Positions 6,484 through 16,143 of a stretch of 19,510 bases of DNA are shown here, piece by piece. The position numbers were made by a program, and so were the translations under genes. The DNA comes from Ruminococcus sp. AF46-10NS. Its GTDB lineage: Bacteria; Bacillota; Clostridia; Lachnospirales; Lachnospiraceae. Under the pieces are notes generated by a model. That model saw only the letters and a list, made by a program, of their open reading frames with translations. It did no database searches and was not told the origin of the DNA. Position 1 is the stretch's first letter, and every line of letters begins with the position of its first letter. The stretch spans positions 1 through 19,510 of the forward strand of contig NZ_QRNF01000052.1 in NCBI RefSeq assembly GCF_003474435.1, read 5' to 3'.

Positions 6484-7758
6484 TACGACATTCCGTTCGT
6501 ACTGCATTCCCCAGCCAACCAGATGTTTATTATAGTAGTATTTGCTTTTCAGACGCAGCGGGCCGGCAGCATTCGAGAGAACGGCCTGGCGTTTGTTAAG
6601 TTTTGATTTCTTGATGCCTTTTGGCAAAGTTACATAAACTTTAGTCTTGTAATAAAACGGATAAGTATTTCCGTTATCTTTAAGGATATATTTGTCACAT
6701 GGGAGTACCTTAAATGGGACTGGATTCATGGAAACTTTCATATCCACTTTTTCAAAATTTTCAAAACCATAATTAAAAAGTGAAGCAGTGTCGCTGTAGG
6801 CATTTGCAGCAGAAGTAGAATTCAGGATCACTGCAACCAGAGTCATGTTTCCGCGCTTGCAGTAGGTGACAAGAGTATTGCCGGAAGCATCTGTGTATCC
6901 TGTTTTTCCGCCAAGGACACCCTCGTAGTAGTATTCGCCGTTTTTGATCATCTTGTGGTGATTGAGAAGCTGGCGTGCTTCTGCGAATTTATTGGTGGCT
7001 GGGATTTCATAATATCGCCTGGTACAGAATTTACGGTAAAGCGGATTCAGCCAGGCGGATTTTGCAATTCTGGCCATGTCAGAAGCTGTGGTGTAATGGT
7101 TCTCATCCGGAAGGCCATTCGGATTGTTGAAGTGAGTGTTTTTACACCCAAAAAGCTTTGCACGCCAGTTCATAAGTTCTGTGAATTTTTTTACAGAGCC
7201 GGAAACCTGTTCTGCTACTGCTACAGACATCTCGTTTGCAGACTGGAGCATAACAGCCATCAGTGCCTGATTTCGTGTAAATTCTTCACCAGGAGCTGCA
7301 TAAATACTGGAATCGCCGGCAGTTACACTGGTTGAAGCGTTCTCGGAAACAACGATGTTATCCTTGGAACTTAAATTCTCACATGCCAGAAGTGTTGTCA
7401 TGATCTTGGTAATGCTTGCGGGATAAAGCCTAGTGTCAGCATTCTTGGAGTAAAGAACTGCTTCTGTATTTACATCCATAAGAACTGCCGCCTGTGCTTC
7501 GATATTTGGGCCGGTTGGCCAGCCGTCAATGGAGTCGGTATCAGCTGCCTGGTTGTAGTAACTGGAATGGGCAGGTGTGACCTGTGCAGCCTGTCCGCTC
7601 TGGCTGTCAGGAACTGGTGTTGCGGTGACAATAGGATCACCGTACTCATCATATCCATAAGCAGCAGCTGCACATGGCTGTGCGCCTGTAACCAGGATTC
7701 CCATGCAGAGGATTCCGGCAAAGATCCGGCGCAGAGATCGTTTTTTCGTAATACTCAT
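6454..7758 (-). CDS. D-alanyl-D-alanine carboxypeptidase (serine-type, PBP5/DacF-like)
   Basis: A 434-aa low-molecular-weight penicillin-binding protein that trims the terminal D-Ala from peptidoglycan stem peptides outside the cell. A signal peptide (KKR...RRIFAGILCMGILVTG, cleavage after CAAAA near residue 33) is followed by a low-complexity linker rich in Ser/Gln/Pro. The peptidase S11 domain has all three active-site motifs: Ser115-x-x-Lys118 (SITK), Ser173-Ala-Asn175 and Lys285-Thr-Gly287. The C-terminal ~100 residues form the usual beta-rich domain; no clear terminal amphipathic anchor is seen. A GAAAGG site lies eight bases before the start. An extended -10 (TGGTATACT, minus strand, about 7810-7818) may be its promoter. 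It is convergent with the exonuclease, with overlapping ends and no obvious terminator between. Confidence 0.92.
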   Translation of the reverse strand: MSITKKRSLRRIFAGILCMGILVTGAQPCAAAAYGYDEYGDPIVTATPVPDSQSGQAAQVTPAHSSYYNQAADTDSIDGWPTGPNIEAQAAVLMDVNTEAVLYSKNADTRLYPASITKIMTTLLACENLSSKDNIVVSENASTSVTAGDSSIYAAPGEEFTRNQALMAVMLQSANEMSVAVAEQVSGSVKKFTELMNWRAKLFGCKNTHFNNPNGLPDENHYTTASDMARIAKSAWLNPLYRKFCTRRYYEIPATNKFAEARQLLNHHKMIKNGEYYYEGVLGGKTGYTDASGNTLVTYCKRGNMTLVAVILNSTSAANAYSDTASLFNYGFENFEKVDMKVSMNPVPFKVLPCDKYILKDNGNTYPFYYKTKVYVTLPKGIKKSKLNKRQAVLSNAAGPLRLKSKYYYNKHLVGWGMQYERNVVSDLLLQTSS

Positions 7759-7920
7759 TTTAATAGACCTTTCAATAATAGTTGTATTTTACCCGTGAGA
7801 TTCTGTAGTAGTATACCACTTTCCTTCTGGAAAAACTACTTTCAGTCTGTGAAAATTCCATTAAGATAGAATGAACATACATATAATAAGAGGAAAACCG
7901 CTGAAATCCGGCAAAAACAC

Positions 7921-7950
7921 TTGACATATGGAATTTCCCCAACCTATAAT
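7921..7950 (+). promoter_or_regulatory. Consensus sigma-A promoter of the ileS-glgP unit
   Basis: TTGACA (7921-7926) and TATAAT (7945-7950) are both perfect, with an 18-base spacer. Transcription should start near 7957, just before the T-box leader. Such a strong promoter fits control by attenuation rather than at initiation. Confidence 0.9.
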
Positions 7951-7956
7951 ATACAG

Positions 7957-8337
7957 CGTATATGAAAAAGCGAAGACGGAGACAGTAAGTCATATGGAAA
8001 GCTTTCAGCGAACCGGGGAGGGTGAGAGCCCGGGGCGAGTAAGTATGATGGAATATCACTCCTGAGCTTCAGTTCTGAAGTTGTCCGGCGCAGCCGGGAA
8101 GAGTATCTGAGATACAGATAATGATCAAGTAAGAACTGACGGATTTCCTCCGTTACAGGGAACATATATCGGCAGATACAGTAATGTCCGCCATGGAAAG
8201 ACATGACACAGGAGCCTGCAGCAGAATCAATAAGAAACTGTAAAGAAAGACGCAGGAATCCGGACACAGGCCCGTATAATGTAACAGGTGGTACAGCGAA
8301 TCAGACTTCGTCCTTTTACAGGATGGGGTCTTTTTTT
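7957..8337 (+). promoter_or_regulatory. Isoleucine-specific T-box leader
   Basis: A leader RNA of about 380 bases that senses uncharged tRNA-Ile and allows read-through into ileS. A long stem I near the 5' end contains the CCGGG/CCCGG distal stem around GGTGAGAG and a putative specifier ATC (8055-8057) in the sequence GAATATCACTCC. The T-box sequence ACAGGTGGTACAGCG (8284-8298) is clear; its TGG bulge would pair with the tRNA CCA end and stabilise the antiterminator. The competing terminator follows at 8304-8337. Family, position and codon agree with the downstream isoleucyl-tRNA synthetase. Stems II and III were not drawn in detail. Confidence 0.93.
8304..8337 (+). terminator. T-box attenuator terminator
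   Basis: GACTTCGTCCT (8304-8314) pairs with AGGATGGGGTC (8320-8330) with several G-U pairs, followed by seven T residues. It is mutually exclusive with the antiterminator formed by the T-box sequence just upstream. Confidence 0.88.
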
Positions 8338-8443
8338 ATAAGTGCCCGAGGCATTGGCACGAACAGGTATCTGTGAAGAAGTAATCCGCTGTGGCCTCAT
8401 AGATGAGACAGCAGCCAGTAATCAGACACAGGAGGTAAATATT

Positions 8444-11400
8444 GTGTATCGTAAAGTTGACACGAATCTGAATTTTGTTGACCGTGAAAAAGAAGTTGAG
8501 AAATTCTGGAAAGACAATAAGATTTTCGAAAAGAGTATGGACAGCCGTAAAGAGGGCGAGACATACACATTTTATGACGGACCGCCTACCGCAAATGGTA
8601 AGCCACATATCGGACACGTTCTGACACGAGTTATCAAGGATATGATTCCGAGATACCGTACAATGAAGGGCTACATGGTTCCGCGAAAAGCAGGCTGGGA
8701 TACTCACGGACTTCCGGTTGAGCTTGAGGTCGAGAAGAAGCTTGGCCTTGACGGCAAGGAGCAGATCGAGGAGTACGGAATGGAGCCGTTCATCCAGCAG
8801 TGTAAAGAGAGCGTATGGAAATACAAGGGAATGTGGGAGGATTTCTCATCTACAGTTGGTTTCTGGGCTGACATGGAGCATCCTTATGTAACATACGACA
8901 ATAACTTTATCGAGTCCGAGTGGTGGGCACTGAAAGAGATCTGGGAAAAAGGTCTTCTTTACAAAGGCTTCAAGATCGTTCCTTACTGCCCGCGTTGTGG
9001 AACTCCGCTTTCCGCACAGGAGGTTTCCCAGGGATACAAGACTGTTAAAGAGCGTTCTGCAATCGTCCGTTTTAAAGTTGTTGGTGAGGACGCATACTTC
9101 CTGGCATGGACAACAACACCGTGGACACTTCCATCCAACGTTGCACTTTGTGTAAACCCGGATGAGATCTACTGCAAGGTAAAAGCAGCGGACGGCTATA
9201 CCTATTACATGGCAGAAGCACTTCTGGATAAGGTTCTCGGCAAGCTTGCAAAGGATGATGAGCCTGCATATGAGATCCTTGAGAAATATAAAGGAACAGA
9301 TCTTGAGCGTAAGGAATATGAGCCGCTTTTTGCATGCACAGGCGAGGCAGCAGCAAAACAGCGCAAAAAAGCTCATTTTGTAACCTGTGATAACTACGTT
9401 ACCATGAGTGATGGTACCGGTATCGTTCATATCGCACCTGCATTTGGTGAGGATGACAGCCGTGTGGGACGTGAGTATGACCTTCCGTTCGTACAGTTCG
9501 TAGACGGACAGGGTAACATGACCAAGGAGACACCGTATGCCGGTGTATTCGTAAAGAAAGCTGACCCGATGGTTCTCACAGACCTTGACAAAGAGGGCAA
9601 GCTTTTTGATGCGCCGAAATTCGAGCATGATTATCCGCATTGCTGGAGATGTGACACACCGCTTATCTACTATGCACGTGAGTCCTGGTTCATCAAGATG
9701 ACAGCAGTAAAGGATGATCTGATCCGTAACAATAATACAATTAACTGGATTCCGGAGAGCATCGGTAAGGGACGTTTCGGTGACTGGCTTGAGAACGTCA
9801 GGACTGGGGTATTTCCAGAAACCGTTACTGGGGAACACCACTGAATATCTGGCAGTGTGAGTGCGGACATATGGAATCCGTAGGAAGCCGCCAGGATCTC
9901 TATGAGAAGAGTGGTGACGAGCGTGCGAAGACTATCGAGCTTCACCGCCCATACATTGATGATATCACCATGAAGTGCCCGGATTGCGGAAAGACCATGC
10001 ACCGTGTACCGGAGGTAATTGACTGCTGGTTTGATTCAGGAGCAATGCCTTTTGCACAGCATCATTATCCGTTTGAGAACAAAGATCTGTTCGAGCAGCA
10101 GTTCCCGGCAGATTTCATCTCCGAGGCTGTTGACCAGACAAGAGGATGGTTCTACTCCCTTCTTGCTGAGTCCACACTGCTTTTCAACAAGGCTCCGTAT
10201 AAGAATGTAATCGTTCTGGGACATGTACAGGATGAGAACGGACAGAAGATGAGCAAGTCCAAGGGAAATGCAGTAGATCCGTTTGATGCACTGAACAAAT
10301 ACGGCGCAGATGCTATCCGCTGGTATTTCTACATCAACAGTGCTCCGTGGCTTCCGAACCGTTTCCACGGCAAGGCAGTTGTGGAAGGACAGAGAAAATT
10401 CATGAGCACTCTGTGGAACACCTATGCATTTTTTGTACTGTATGCTAACATTGACAATTTTGATGCAACTAAATATACTTTAAATTACGATAAGCTTCCG
10501 GTTATGGATAAATGGCTGCTCAGCAAGCTGAATACCATGGTAAAGACTGTCGATGAGGATCTTGGTTCCTACAAGATTCCGGAGGCTGCAAGAGCACTCC
10601 AGGAATTTGTTGACGATATGAGTAACTGGTATGTAAGAAGAAGCCGTGAGCGTTTCTGGGCAAAGGGCATGGAGCAGGATAAGATCAATGCTTACATGAC
10701 ACTTTACACAGCACTGGTAACTGTTGCCAAGGCTGCAGCTCCGATGATCCCGTTCATGACTGAGGATATCTACCAGAACCTTGTAAGAAGCATTGACGCA
10801 GACGCTCCGGAGAGTATCCATCTCTGCGATTACCCGGAGGTAAATGAGGCATGGATCGACAAGGATCTTGAGGCAAACATGGAAGAGCTTCTTGAGATCG
10901 TTGTTCTTGGTCGTGCATGCAGAAATACTGCAAACATCAAGAACCGTCAGCCGATCGGAACCATGTATGTAAAGGCTGAGAAAGCTATGGATAAATTCTA
11001 CACAGATATCATCGCAGATGAACTCAATGTAAAAGAAGTGAAATTCGCAGATGATGTAGAGTCCTTCATTTCCTACAGCTTCAAGCCGCAGCTCCGTACA
11101 GTAGGACCGAAATACGGTAAGCTTCTGAACGGCATCCGTACCGCACTCTCTGAGATCGACGGAACCGCAGCAATGAAAGAGCTGAGAGACAATGGCGTTC
11201 TCGTTCTTGACATTGACGGAAATAAGGTCGAGCTTGCAGAGGAAGACTTATTGATCGAAACAGCCCAGAGCGAGGGTTATGTTACAGAGACAGACGGTGA
11301 GACATCCGTTGTCCTTGATACAAACCTTACACCTGAACTGATCCAGGAGGGCTTTGTCCGCGAGATCATCAGTAAGGTGCAGACCATGCGTAAAGAGGCT

Positions 11401-11607
11401 GGTTTCGAAGTCATGGACAAGATCATTGTCTATGCAAAAGATAACGATAAGATCATGGATATCATGAAAGCAAACCAGGATGAGATCAAATGTGAAGTAC
11501 TGGCAGAAAACATTGTTCTGGGAGATGCAGAGGGTTACACCAAAGAATGGAACATCAACAAAGAGGCTGTAACACTGGGAGTATCCAAAGTACAGGAGGA
11601 GAACTAA
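8444..11607 (+). pseudogene. ileS: Isoleucyl-tRNA synthetase, frameshifted in this sequence
   Basis: The enzyme charges tRNA-Ile with isoleucine. GTG 8444 is the likely start, eight bases after AGGAGG. The HIGH signature is at residues 55-58 (KPHIGH), the editing domain follows, and KMSKS is near residue 602 (GQKMSKSKGN). At about 9800-9803 the frame breaks: the upstream frame reads ENVRTGVFPETVTGEHH and stops at 9844, while the next frame reads DWGISRNRYWGTPLNIW, the expected continuation. Adding one base in AGGACTGG (probably G, giving Arg-Asp-Trp) restores a single 1054-aa frame, the usual size for type-2 (eukaryote-like) IleRS of Clostridia; GTPLSAQEVSQGYK also fits that type. Everything else in the gene looks intact, so this may be a sequencing error or a very recent mutation. 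The gene is essential unless a second ileS exists. Confidence 0.9.
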
Positions 11608-14069
11608 TGATCGACAAGCAGTTTGAGAAAGAGGAATTCAAAAAAAGCGTAAAAGAAAACGTAAAATTCCTTTATCGAAAAACACTGGAAGAGGCTACAC
11701 AGGAGCAGATTTTCCAGGCTGTAAGCTACACAGTAAAAGATGTAATCATTGATAACTGGCTCAAGAGCCAGAAGGCGTATGAAAAACAGGACCCGAAGAT
11801 TGTATATTATATGTCCATGGAGTTCCTTATGGGTCGTGCCCTTGGAAACAACCTGATCAACCTTGGAGCATACGGCGAGGTTAAGGAAGCCCTTGAGGAG
11901 CTTGGACTTGACATTAACTGCATCGAAGACCAGGAGCCGGACCCGGCTCTTGGAAACGGTGGACTTGGAAGACTGGCAGCATGCTTCCTGGATTCTCTTG
12001 CAACTCTGAACTACTGTGCATACGGATGCGGAATCCGTTACCGTTATGGTATGTTTAAGCAGGAGATCCGTGACGGTTATCAGGTAGAGGCACCGGATAA
12101 CTGGCTGAAGAACGGCTATCCTTTCGAGCTCCGTCGGCCAGAGTATGCAAAAGAGGTTCATTTCGGCGGATATGTACGCGTTGAGTGGGATCCGGTGAAG
12201 AACGAGAATAAATTCATCCATGAAGGATATCAGGCAGTTAAGGCTGTTCCTTACGATATGCCGATCACAGGTTATAACAACGATGTTGTAAACACACTTC
12301 GTATCTGGGATGCAGAGCCGATCGTAGACTTCAACCTTGACTCTTTTGACAAGGGTGATTATCACAACGCAGTAGAGCAGGAGAACCTTGCACGTACTAT
12401 CGTAGAGGTGCTTTATCCGAATGATAACCATATGGCAGGTAAAGAGCTTCGTCTGAAACAGCAGTACTTCTTCGTATCTGCCAGCCTTCAGGCAGCGATT
12501 GCCAAATACAAAAAAACACACGACGACATTACCAAGCTTCATGAGAAGGTTGTATTCCAGATGAATGATACTCATCCGACAGTTGCAGTTGCAGAGTTGA
12601 TGCGTATTCTTATCGATGAGGAAGGTCTTGGCTGGGATCAGGCATGGGATATCACAACAAAATGCTGTGCTTACACCAACCACACCATCATGTCCGAGGC
12701 ACTTGAGAAATGGCCGATCGAGCTGTTCTCCAGACTGCTTCCGCGTGTATACCAGATCATCGAGGAGATCAACCGTCGTTTCATTCTTGAGATCCAGCAG
12801 AAATATCCTGGAAACTTCGAGAAGGTTAAGAAGATGGCGATCATCTATGACGGACAGGTTAAGATGGCTCACCTTGCGATCGTTGCAGGCTACTCTGTAA
12901 ACGGTGTTGCACGCCTTCATACCGAGATCCTCAAGAATCAGGAGCTGAAGGATTTCTATGAGATGATGCCTGAGAAGTTCAACAACAAAACAAACGGTAT
13001 CACACAGAGACGTTTCCTTGCTCATGGAAACCCGCTTCTGGCTGACTGGGTAACAGACAAGATCGGACCGGACTGGATCACAGATCTTTCCCAGCTTTCC
13101 AAGCTTAAGGTTTACGCAGACGATGAGAAGGCTCTTCAGGAGTTCATGACCATCAAGTTCAAGAACAAAGAGCGTCTTGCAAAATATATCCTGGAGCACA
13201 ATGGTGTTGAGGTTGACCCGCACTCTATCTTCGATATCCAGGTTAAGAGACTTCATGAGTACAAACGTCAGCTTCTTAACATCCTGCATGTGATCTATCT
13301 GTACAACCAGATCAAGGCACATCCGGAGATGGATTTCTATCCAAGAACATTTATCTTTGGTGCAAAAGCTTCCGCAGCTTACGCACGTGCAAAGAAGATC
13401 ATCAAGCTGATCAACTGTGTGGCAGATGTTGTAAACAATGATGCTTCCATCAACGGCAAGCTGAAGGTTGTATTCATCGAGAACTACCGTGTATCCAACG
13501 CTGAGATCATTTTTGCGGCAGCAGATGTTTCCGAGCAGATCTCCACAGCAAGTAAAGAGGCTTCCGGTACAGGTAACATGAAATTCATGCTGAACGGTGC
13601 TCCGACACTTGGAACCATGGATGGTGCTAACGTTGAGATCGTACAGGAGGTTGGCGAGGAGAATGCATTTATCTTCGGTATGAGCTCCGACCAGATCATC
13701 AACTATGAGAACAACGGCGGTTATGATCCGGACTTCATCTACAACACAGATCCGGAGATCCGTCAGGTACTGATGCAGCTGATCAACGGAACCTTCTCCA
13801 GCGATACAGAGATGTTCCGTGACATCTACAATTCACTTCTCGACAAACGCAACATGCCGAGACCTGACCAGTACTTCATCCTTGGCGACTTCCGTTCCTA
13901 TGCAGAGGCACAGAAGCGTGTTGAGGAAGCATATAAGGATGAGAAACGCTGGGCTAAGATGGCACTTCTCAATACAGCATGCAGCGGTAAGTTCACATCC
14001 GACAGAACTATCCAGGAGTATGTAGATGATATCTGGCATCTGGATAAGGTTGTTGTGAAAGAGAACTAA
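11607..14069 (+). CDS. glgP: Glycogen/alpha-glucan phosphorylase
   Basis: An 820-aa cytoplasmic GT35 enzyme that releases glucose-1-phosphate from glycogen or maltodextrin ends using pyridoxal phosphate. The PLP lysine is Lys659 in EASGTGNMKFMLNGAPTLGTMDGANVEI-type sequence (the block begins at about residue 652). Other family blocks are SMEFLMGRALGNNLINLG (near 70), DPALGNGGLGRLAACFLDS (near 110), FQMNDTHPTVAVAELMRIL (near 320) and FDIQVKRLHEYKRQLLN (near 540). Length is typical of bacterial phosphorylases. ATG 11607 shares its A with the ileS stop codon TAA and uses an AGGAGG that lies inside the end of ileS, so the two genes are translationally linked and share the T-box transcript. An alternative in-frame upstream ATG at 11547 lies inside ileS and has no comparable site. 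A strong terminator follows. Confidence 0.95.
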   Translation: MIDKQFEKEEFKKSVKENVKFLYRKTLEEATQEQIFQAVSYTVKDVIIDNWLKSQKAYEKQDPKIVYYMSMEFLMGRALGNNLINLGAYGEVKEALEELGLDINCIEDQEPDPALGNGGLGRLAACFLDSLATLNYCAYGCGIRYRYGMFKQEIRDGYQVEAPDNWLKNGYPFELRRPEYAKEVHFGGYVRVEWDPVKNENKFIHEGYQAVKAVPYDMPITGYNNDVVNTLRIWDAEPIVDFNLDSFDKGDYHNAVEQENLARTIVEVLYPNDNHMAGKELRLKQQYFFVSASLQAAIAKYKKTHDDITKLHEKVVFQMNDTHPTVAVAELMRILIDEEGLGWDQAWDITTKCCAYTNHTIMSEALEKWPIELFSRLLPRVYQIIEEINRRFILEIQQKYPGNFEKVKKMAIIYDGQVKMAHLAIVAGYSVNGVARLHTEILKNQELKDFYEMMPEKFNNKTNGITQRRFLAHGNPLLADWVTDKIGPDWITDLSQLSKLKVYADDEKALQEFMTIKFKNKERLAKYILEHNGVEVDPHSIFDIQVKRLHEYKRQLLNILHVIYLYNQIKAHPEMDFYPRTFIFGAKASAAYARAKKIIKLINCVADVVNNDASINGKLKVVFIENYRVSNAEIIFAAADVSEQISTASKEASGTGNMKFMLNGAPTLGTMDGANVEIVQEVGEENAFIFGMSSDQIINYENNGGYDPDFIYNTDPEIRQVLMQLINGTFSSDTEMFRDIYNSLLDKRNMPRPDQYFILGDFRSYAEAQKRVEEAYKDEKRWAKMALLNTACSGKFTSDRTIQEYVDDIWHLDKVVVKEN

Positions 14070-14107
14070 GATATAGAAAGTAATCTGCAAAGTATTACCA
14101 TAAAATA

Positions 14108-14170
14108 AATTTCCACACAAAAACAGGGCTCGTCAGAAGTGGTGACGGCCCTGTTTTTTGTGTGGAAATT
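14108..14170. terminator. Bidirectional terminator between glgP and the HD-domain gene
   Basis: AATTTCCACAC (14108-14118) pairs with GTGTGGAAATT (14160-14170), and inside this AAACAGGGC (14121-14129) pairs with GCCCTGTTT (14148-14156), with a T-run on one side and an A-run on the other. It can end transcripts from both directions. The right arm overlaps the stop codon of the minus-strand HD gene. Confidence 0.85.
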
Positions 14171-14663
14171 ATGCCGGATTGATGACGATCCGGTTGCGTC
14201 TGGCCAGTGCAATGGCGATATGGCAGCCTTCCGCAATAGCGCAGGCCTTATCGGCAAAGCTGATGATCCAGGCTTCCTTGTTGCGTGGAAGAGGTCCCAG
14301 AGGGAACATATGTGAGAGTATCGCATCCAGTTCTCTGTCCGTGACATCAAAGTGTGCGGCACTGTTGTCTGCGGCAGCCTTCGGGTGATAAAACGCCTGA
14401 TGCTCACCGGTTGGTGTCTCCGCCCTGAAGTCATAGGGACAGAAATCGTGGAGAAGCCCTGCCCTTGCGGCGGCTTTCTCGTCACATCCCAGCTTCCTGG
14501 CAATGAACCAGGAGAGGTAAGAAACATTGATACTGTGCATGAGCCGTGTGGTCCACTGGTGGTGGGTGTACAGGCTCAGCTTCAGGAACTCTCTGTTACA
14601 GAGGATGTTCTTCACAAGCTCATGATATTCCTGTGAGACCTCATCCGACACCGTAATATCCAT
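14169..14663 (-). CDS. HD-domain metal-dependent phosphohydrolase
   Basis: A 164-aa protein with a single HD domain. His43 in RLMHSINVSY, His72-Asp73 in GLLHDF, His93 (FYHPKAA), His118 (LSHMFP) and Asp138 (SFADK) form an H...HD...H...H...D set, which usually binds two or more metal ions and hydrolyses phosphate esters or phosphodiesters (nucleotides or cyclic nucleotides). The substrate cannot be named. ATG 14663 is preferred: AAGGTG lies seven bases before it, whereas the alternative TTG at 14669 is too close to that site. It is convergent with glgP and divergent from another HD-domain gene at 14885, to which it is not closely similar. Confidence 0.82.
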   Translation of the reverse strand: MDITVSDEVSQEYHELVKNILCNREFLKLSLYTHHQWTTRLMHSINVSYLSWFIARKLGCDEKAAARAGLLHDFCPYDFRAETPTGEHQAFYHPKAAADNSAAHFDVTDRELDAILSHMFPLGPLPRNKEAWIISFADKACAIAEGCHIAIALARRNRIVINPA

Positions 14664-14884
14664 CGGCAATCACCTTCTTTCTTTTGTTTATAATTTCATT
14701 ATGACTATTATGGAGAAAAATGCAATAAAGTTTATATTTTTTTTATAAATTAGTTGAGACAAATTTTTTCAGAATGGAATCTTCTGTTTTTCATCTGTTT
14801 TCCATGACCGGAGATATGGTATAGTAATGAACAGAATTGGTGTCAGTGAAAATATTATGAAAAGACGGAGGAGAGAGAACGAAT

Positions 14885-15451
14885 ATGAAACCAGAAAAAC
14901 TGATTGAAGTACTTTCTGTTGCAGAACGATTAAAAGATGCAGTGCGTCATTGCTATACATCCGGAGGCAGGCGGGAGAGTGTTGCGGAGCATTCCTGGAG
15001 AATTTCTCTGATGGCATATTTTGTCAGCGACGAGTTTCCGGAGGCAGATCTTCTGAAGATCATGAAAATGTGTCTGATCCATGATATGGGAGAAGCTTTT
15101 ACCGGGGATATCCCAGCTTTTGAAAAAACAGTAAAAGATTCAGAAAAAGAAGCCGATGTGCTGGGTGAATGGGTGAAAACTCTGCCGGAACCATTTGATA
15201 AAGAGATGGCAGAACTGTATCAGGAAATGGAAGCACAGCAGACTCTGGAATCCAGAATCTACAAAGCTTTGGACAAACTGGAAGCGCTGATCCAGCACAA
15301 TGAATCCGACATCAAAACCTGGATCCCACTGGAATATAACCTGCAGATGACCTACGGAAATGAACAGGTGAAATTCTCAGATTATCTAACGGAGCTTCGG
15401 GAGCAGGTAAGAGCAGATAGTGTGCGGAAGATTGAAAAATCTGTACACTAA
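14885..15451 (+). CDS. HD-domain hydrolase, YfbR/HDDC2-like 5'-nucleotidase
   Basis: A 188-aa protein with the ESVAEHSWR motif (His36), LIHDMGEAFTGD (His66, Asp67, Glu70) and a later ALDKLEAL (third metal Asp). This pattern is that of the HD subgroup containing YfbR, a deoxyribonucleoside 5'-monophosphatase. A role in dNMP turnover is an inference from family. GGAGGAGAG precedes ATG 14885. A possible weak promoter is TTTCCA (14798-14803) with TATAGT (14820-14825), 16-base spacer. It ends before a shared bidirectional terminator and is convergent with the rubrerythrin gene. Confidence 0.82.
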   Translation: MKPEKLIEVLSVAERLKDAVRHCYTSGGRRESVAEHSWRISLMAYFVSDEFPEADLLKIMKMCLIHDMGEAFTGDIPAFEKTVKDSEKEADVLGEWVKTLPEPFDKEMAELYQEMEAQQTLESRIYKALDKLEALIQHNESDIKTWIPLEYNLQMTYGNEQVKFSDYLTELREQVRADSVRKIEKSVH

Positions 15452-15480
15452 TTTGCACATCTCCATCAGAAACATTAAAA

Positions 15481-15511
15481 AAGAGGGAACCATTTTACGT
15501 GGTTCCCTCTT
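15481..15511. terminator. Bidirectional terminator between the HD gene and rubrerythrin
   Basis: AAGAGGGAACCA (15481-15492) pairs perfectly with TGGTTCCCTCTT (15500-15511) around a seven-base loop, with an A-run just before it. It sits between two convergent genes and probably serves both. Confidence 0.85.
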
Positions 15512-15539
15512 GTAAAAATTCCGATTTTATGCGGATTTC

Positions 15540-16085
15540 TTATTTACCAAAGTATCTCTTAAGCAGTCCAGCGAATGCTTTGCCGTGTCTTGCTTCGTCT
15601 TTAGCCATCTCATGTACTGTGTCATGGATTGCGTCAAGGTTAGCTGCTTTCGCACGTTTTGCAAGGTCGAATTTACCTGCTGTAGCGCCGTTTTCAGCCT
15701 CTACACGCATCTGAAGGTTCTTTTCTGTGCTGTCTGTTACAACCTCACCAAGGAGCTCTGCGAATTTAGCTGCATGCTCTGCTTCCTCGTAAGCTGCTTT
15801 CTCATAGTACATTCCAACTTCCGGATATCCCTCTCTGTGAGCTACTCTAGCCATTGCAAGATACATACCAACCTCAGAGCACTCGCCCTCGAAGTTAGCT
15901 CTCAGATCTGCAAGGATGTCCTCGCTGACGCCTTTAGCTACACCTACAACATGCTCAGCTGCCCATGAGAGCTCGCCTTCCTGTTTCTGGAATTTAGAAG
16001 CTGGTGCTTTACATACTGGACAGGCTTCCGGTGCCTGCTCGCCTTCATAAACATATCCACATACTGTACATACCCATTTAGCCAT
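15540..16085 (-). CDS. Reverse rubrerythrin (rubredoxin-first peroxidase)
   Basis: A 181-aa non-haem iron protein that reduces hydrogen peroxide (and in related enzymes oxygen) to water in anaerobes. The rubredoxin domain is N-terminal: Cys6-x2-Cys9 and Cys22-x2-Cys25 ([10 protein letters not shown]...CPVCKAP). The four-helix diiron domain follows, with [10 protein letters not shown] (near 66), YEEAEHA (near 96) and [12 protein letters not shown] (near 160) supplying Glu/His ligands. This order is opposite to classical rubrerythrin and typical of the reverse type found in Clostridia. Length is normal and an AGGAG site precedes the start. It lies 107 bases behind perR on the same strand and has its own promoter with a PerR-like operator, so peroxide induction is expected. 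Confidence 0.93.
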   Translation of the reverse strand: MAKWVCTVCGYVYEGEQAPEACPVCKAPASKFQKQEGELSWAAEHVVGVAKGVSEDILADLRANFEGECSEVGMYLAMARVAHREGYPEVGMYYEKAAYEEAEHAAKFAELLGEVVTDSTEKNLQMRVEAENGATAGKFDLAKRAKAANLDAIHDTVHEMAKDEARHGKAFAGLLKRYFGK

Positions 16086-16143
16086 AGTAATGATCTCCTT
16101 TTCTTTTTTGAAATATATTGTTTATTTTTGTTTCTTTTGAATT

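Noticed and set aside
8342..8443. Upstream ATG 8342 as the ileS start
   Set aside because: It lies directly after the T-box terminator T-tract with no ribosome site, and adds residues not present in IleRS; GTG 8444 has AGGAGG at ideal spacing.
9800..9803. Programmed ribosomal frameshift in ileS
   Set aside because: No slippery heptamer or downstream pseudoknot is evident at AGGACTGG, and IleRS is not known to use one; an error or mutation is simpler.
8846..9841. A 331-codon minus-strand open frame opposite ileS
   Set aside because: It is antisense to IleRS catalytic and editing domains; there is no start signal and no known motif.
11604..13322. A 572-codon open frame on the minus strand opposite glgP
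   Set aside because: It is antisense to the strongly conserved phosphorylase frame, has no ribosome site or recognisable domain, and its leucine/cysteine-rich translation is typical of the reverse complement of a biased gene.
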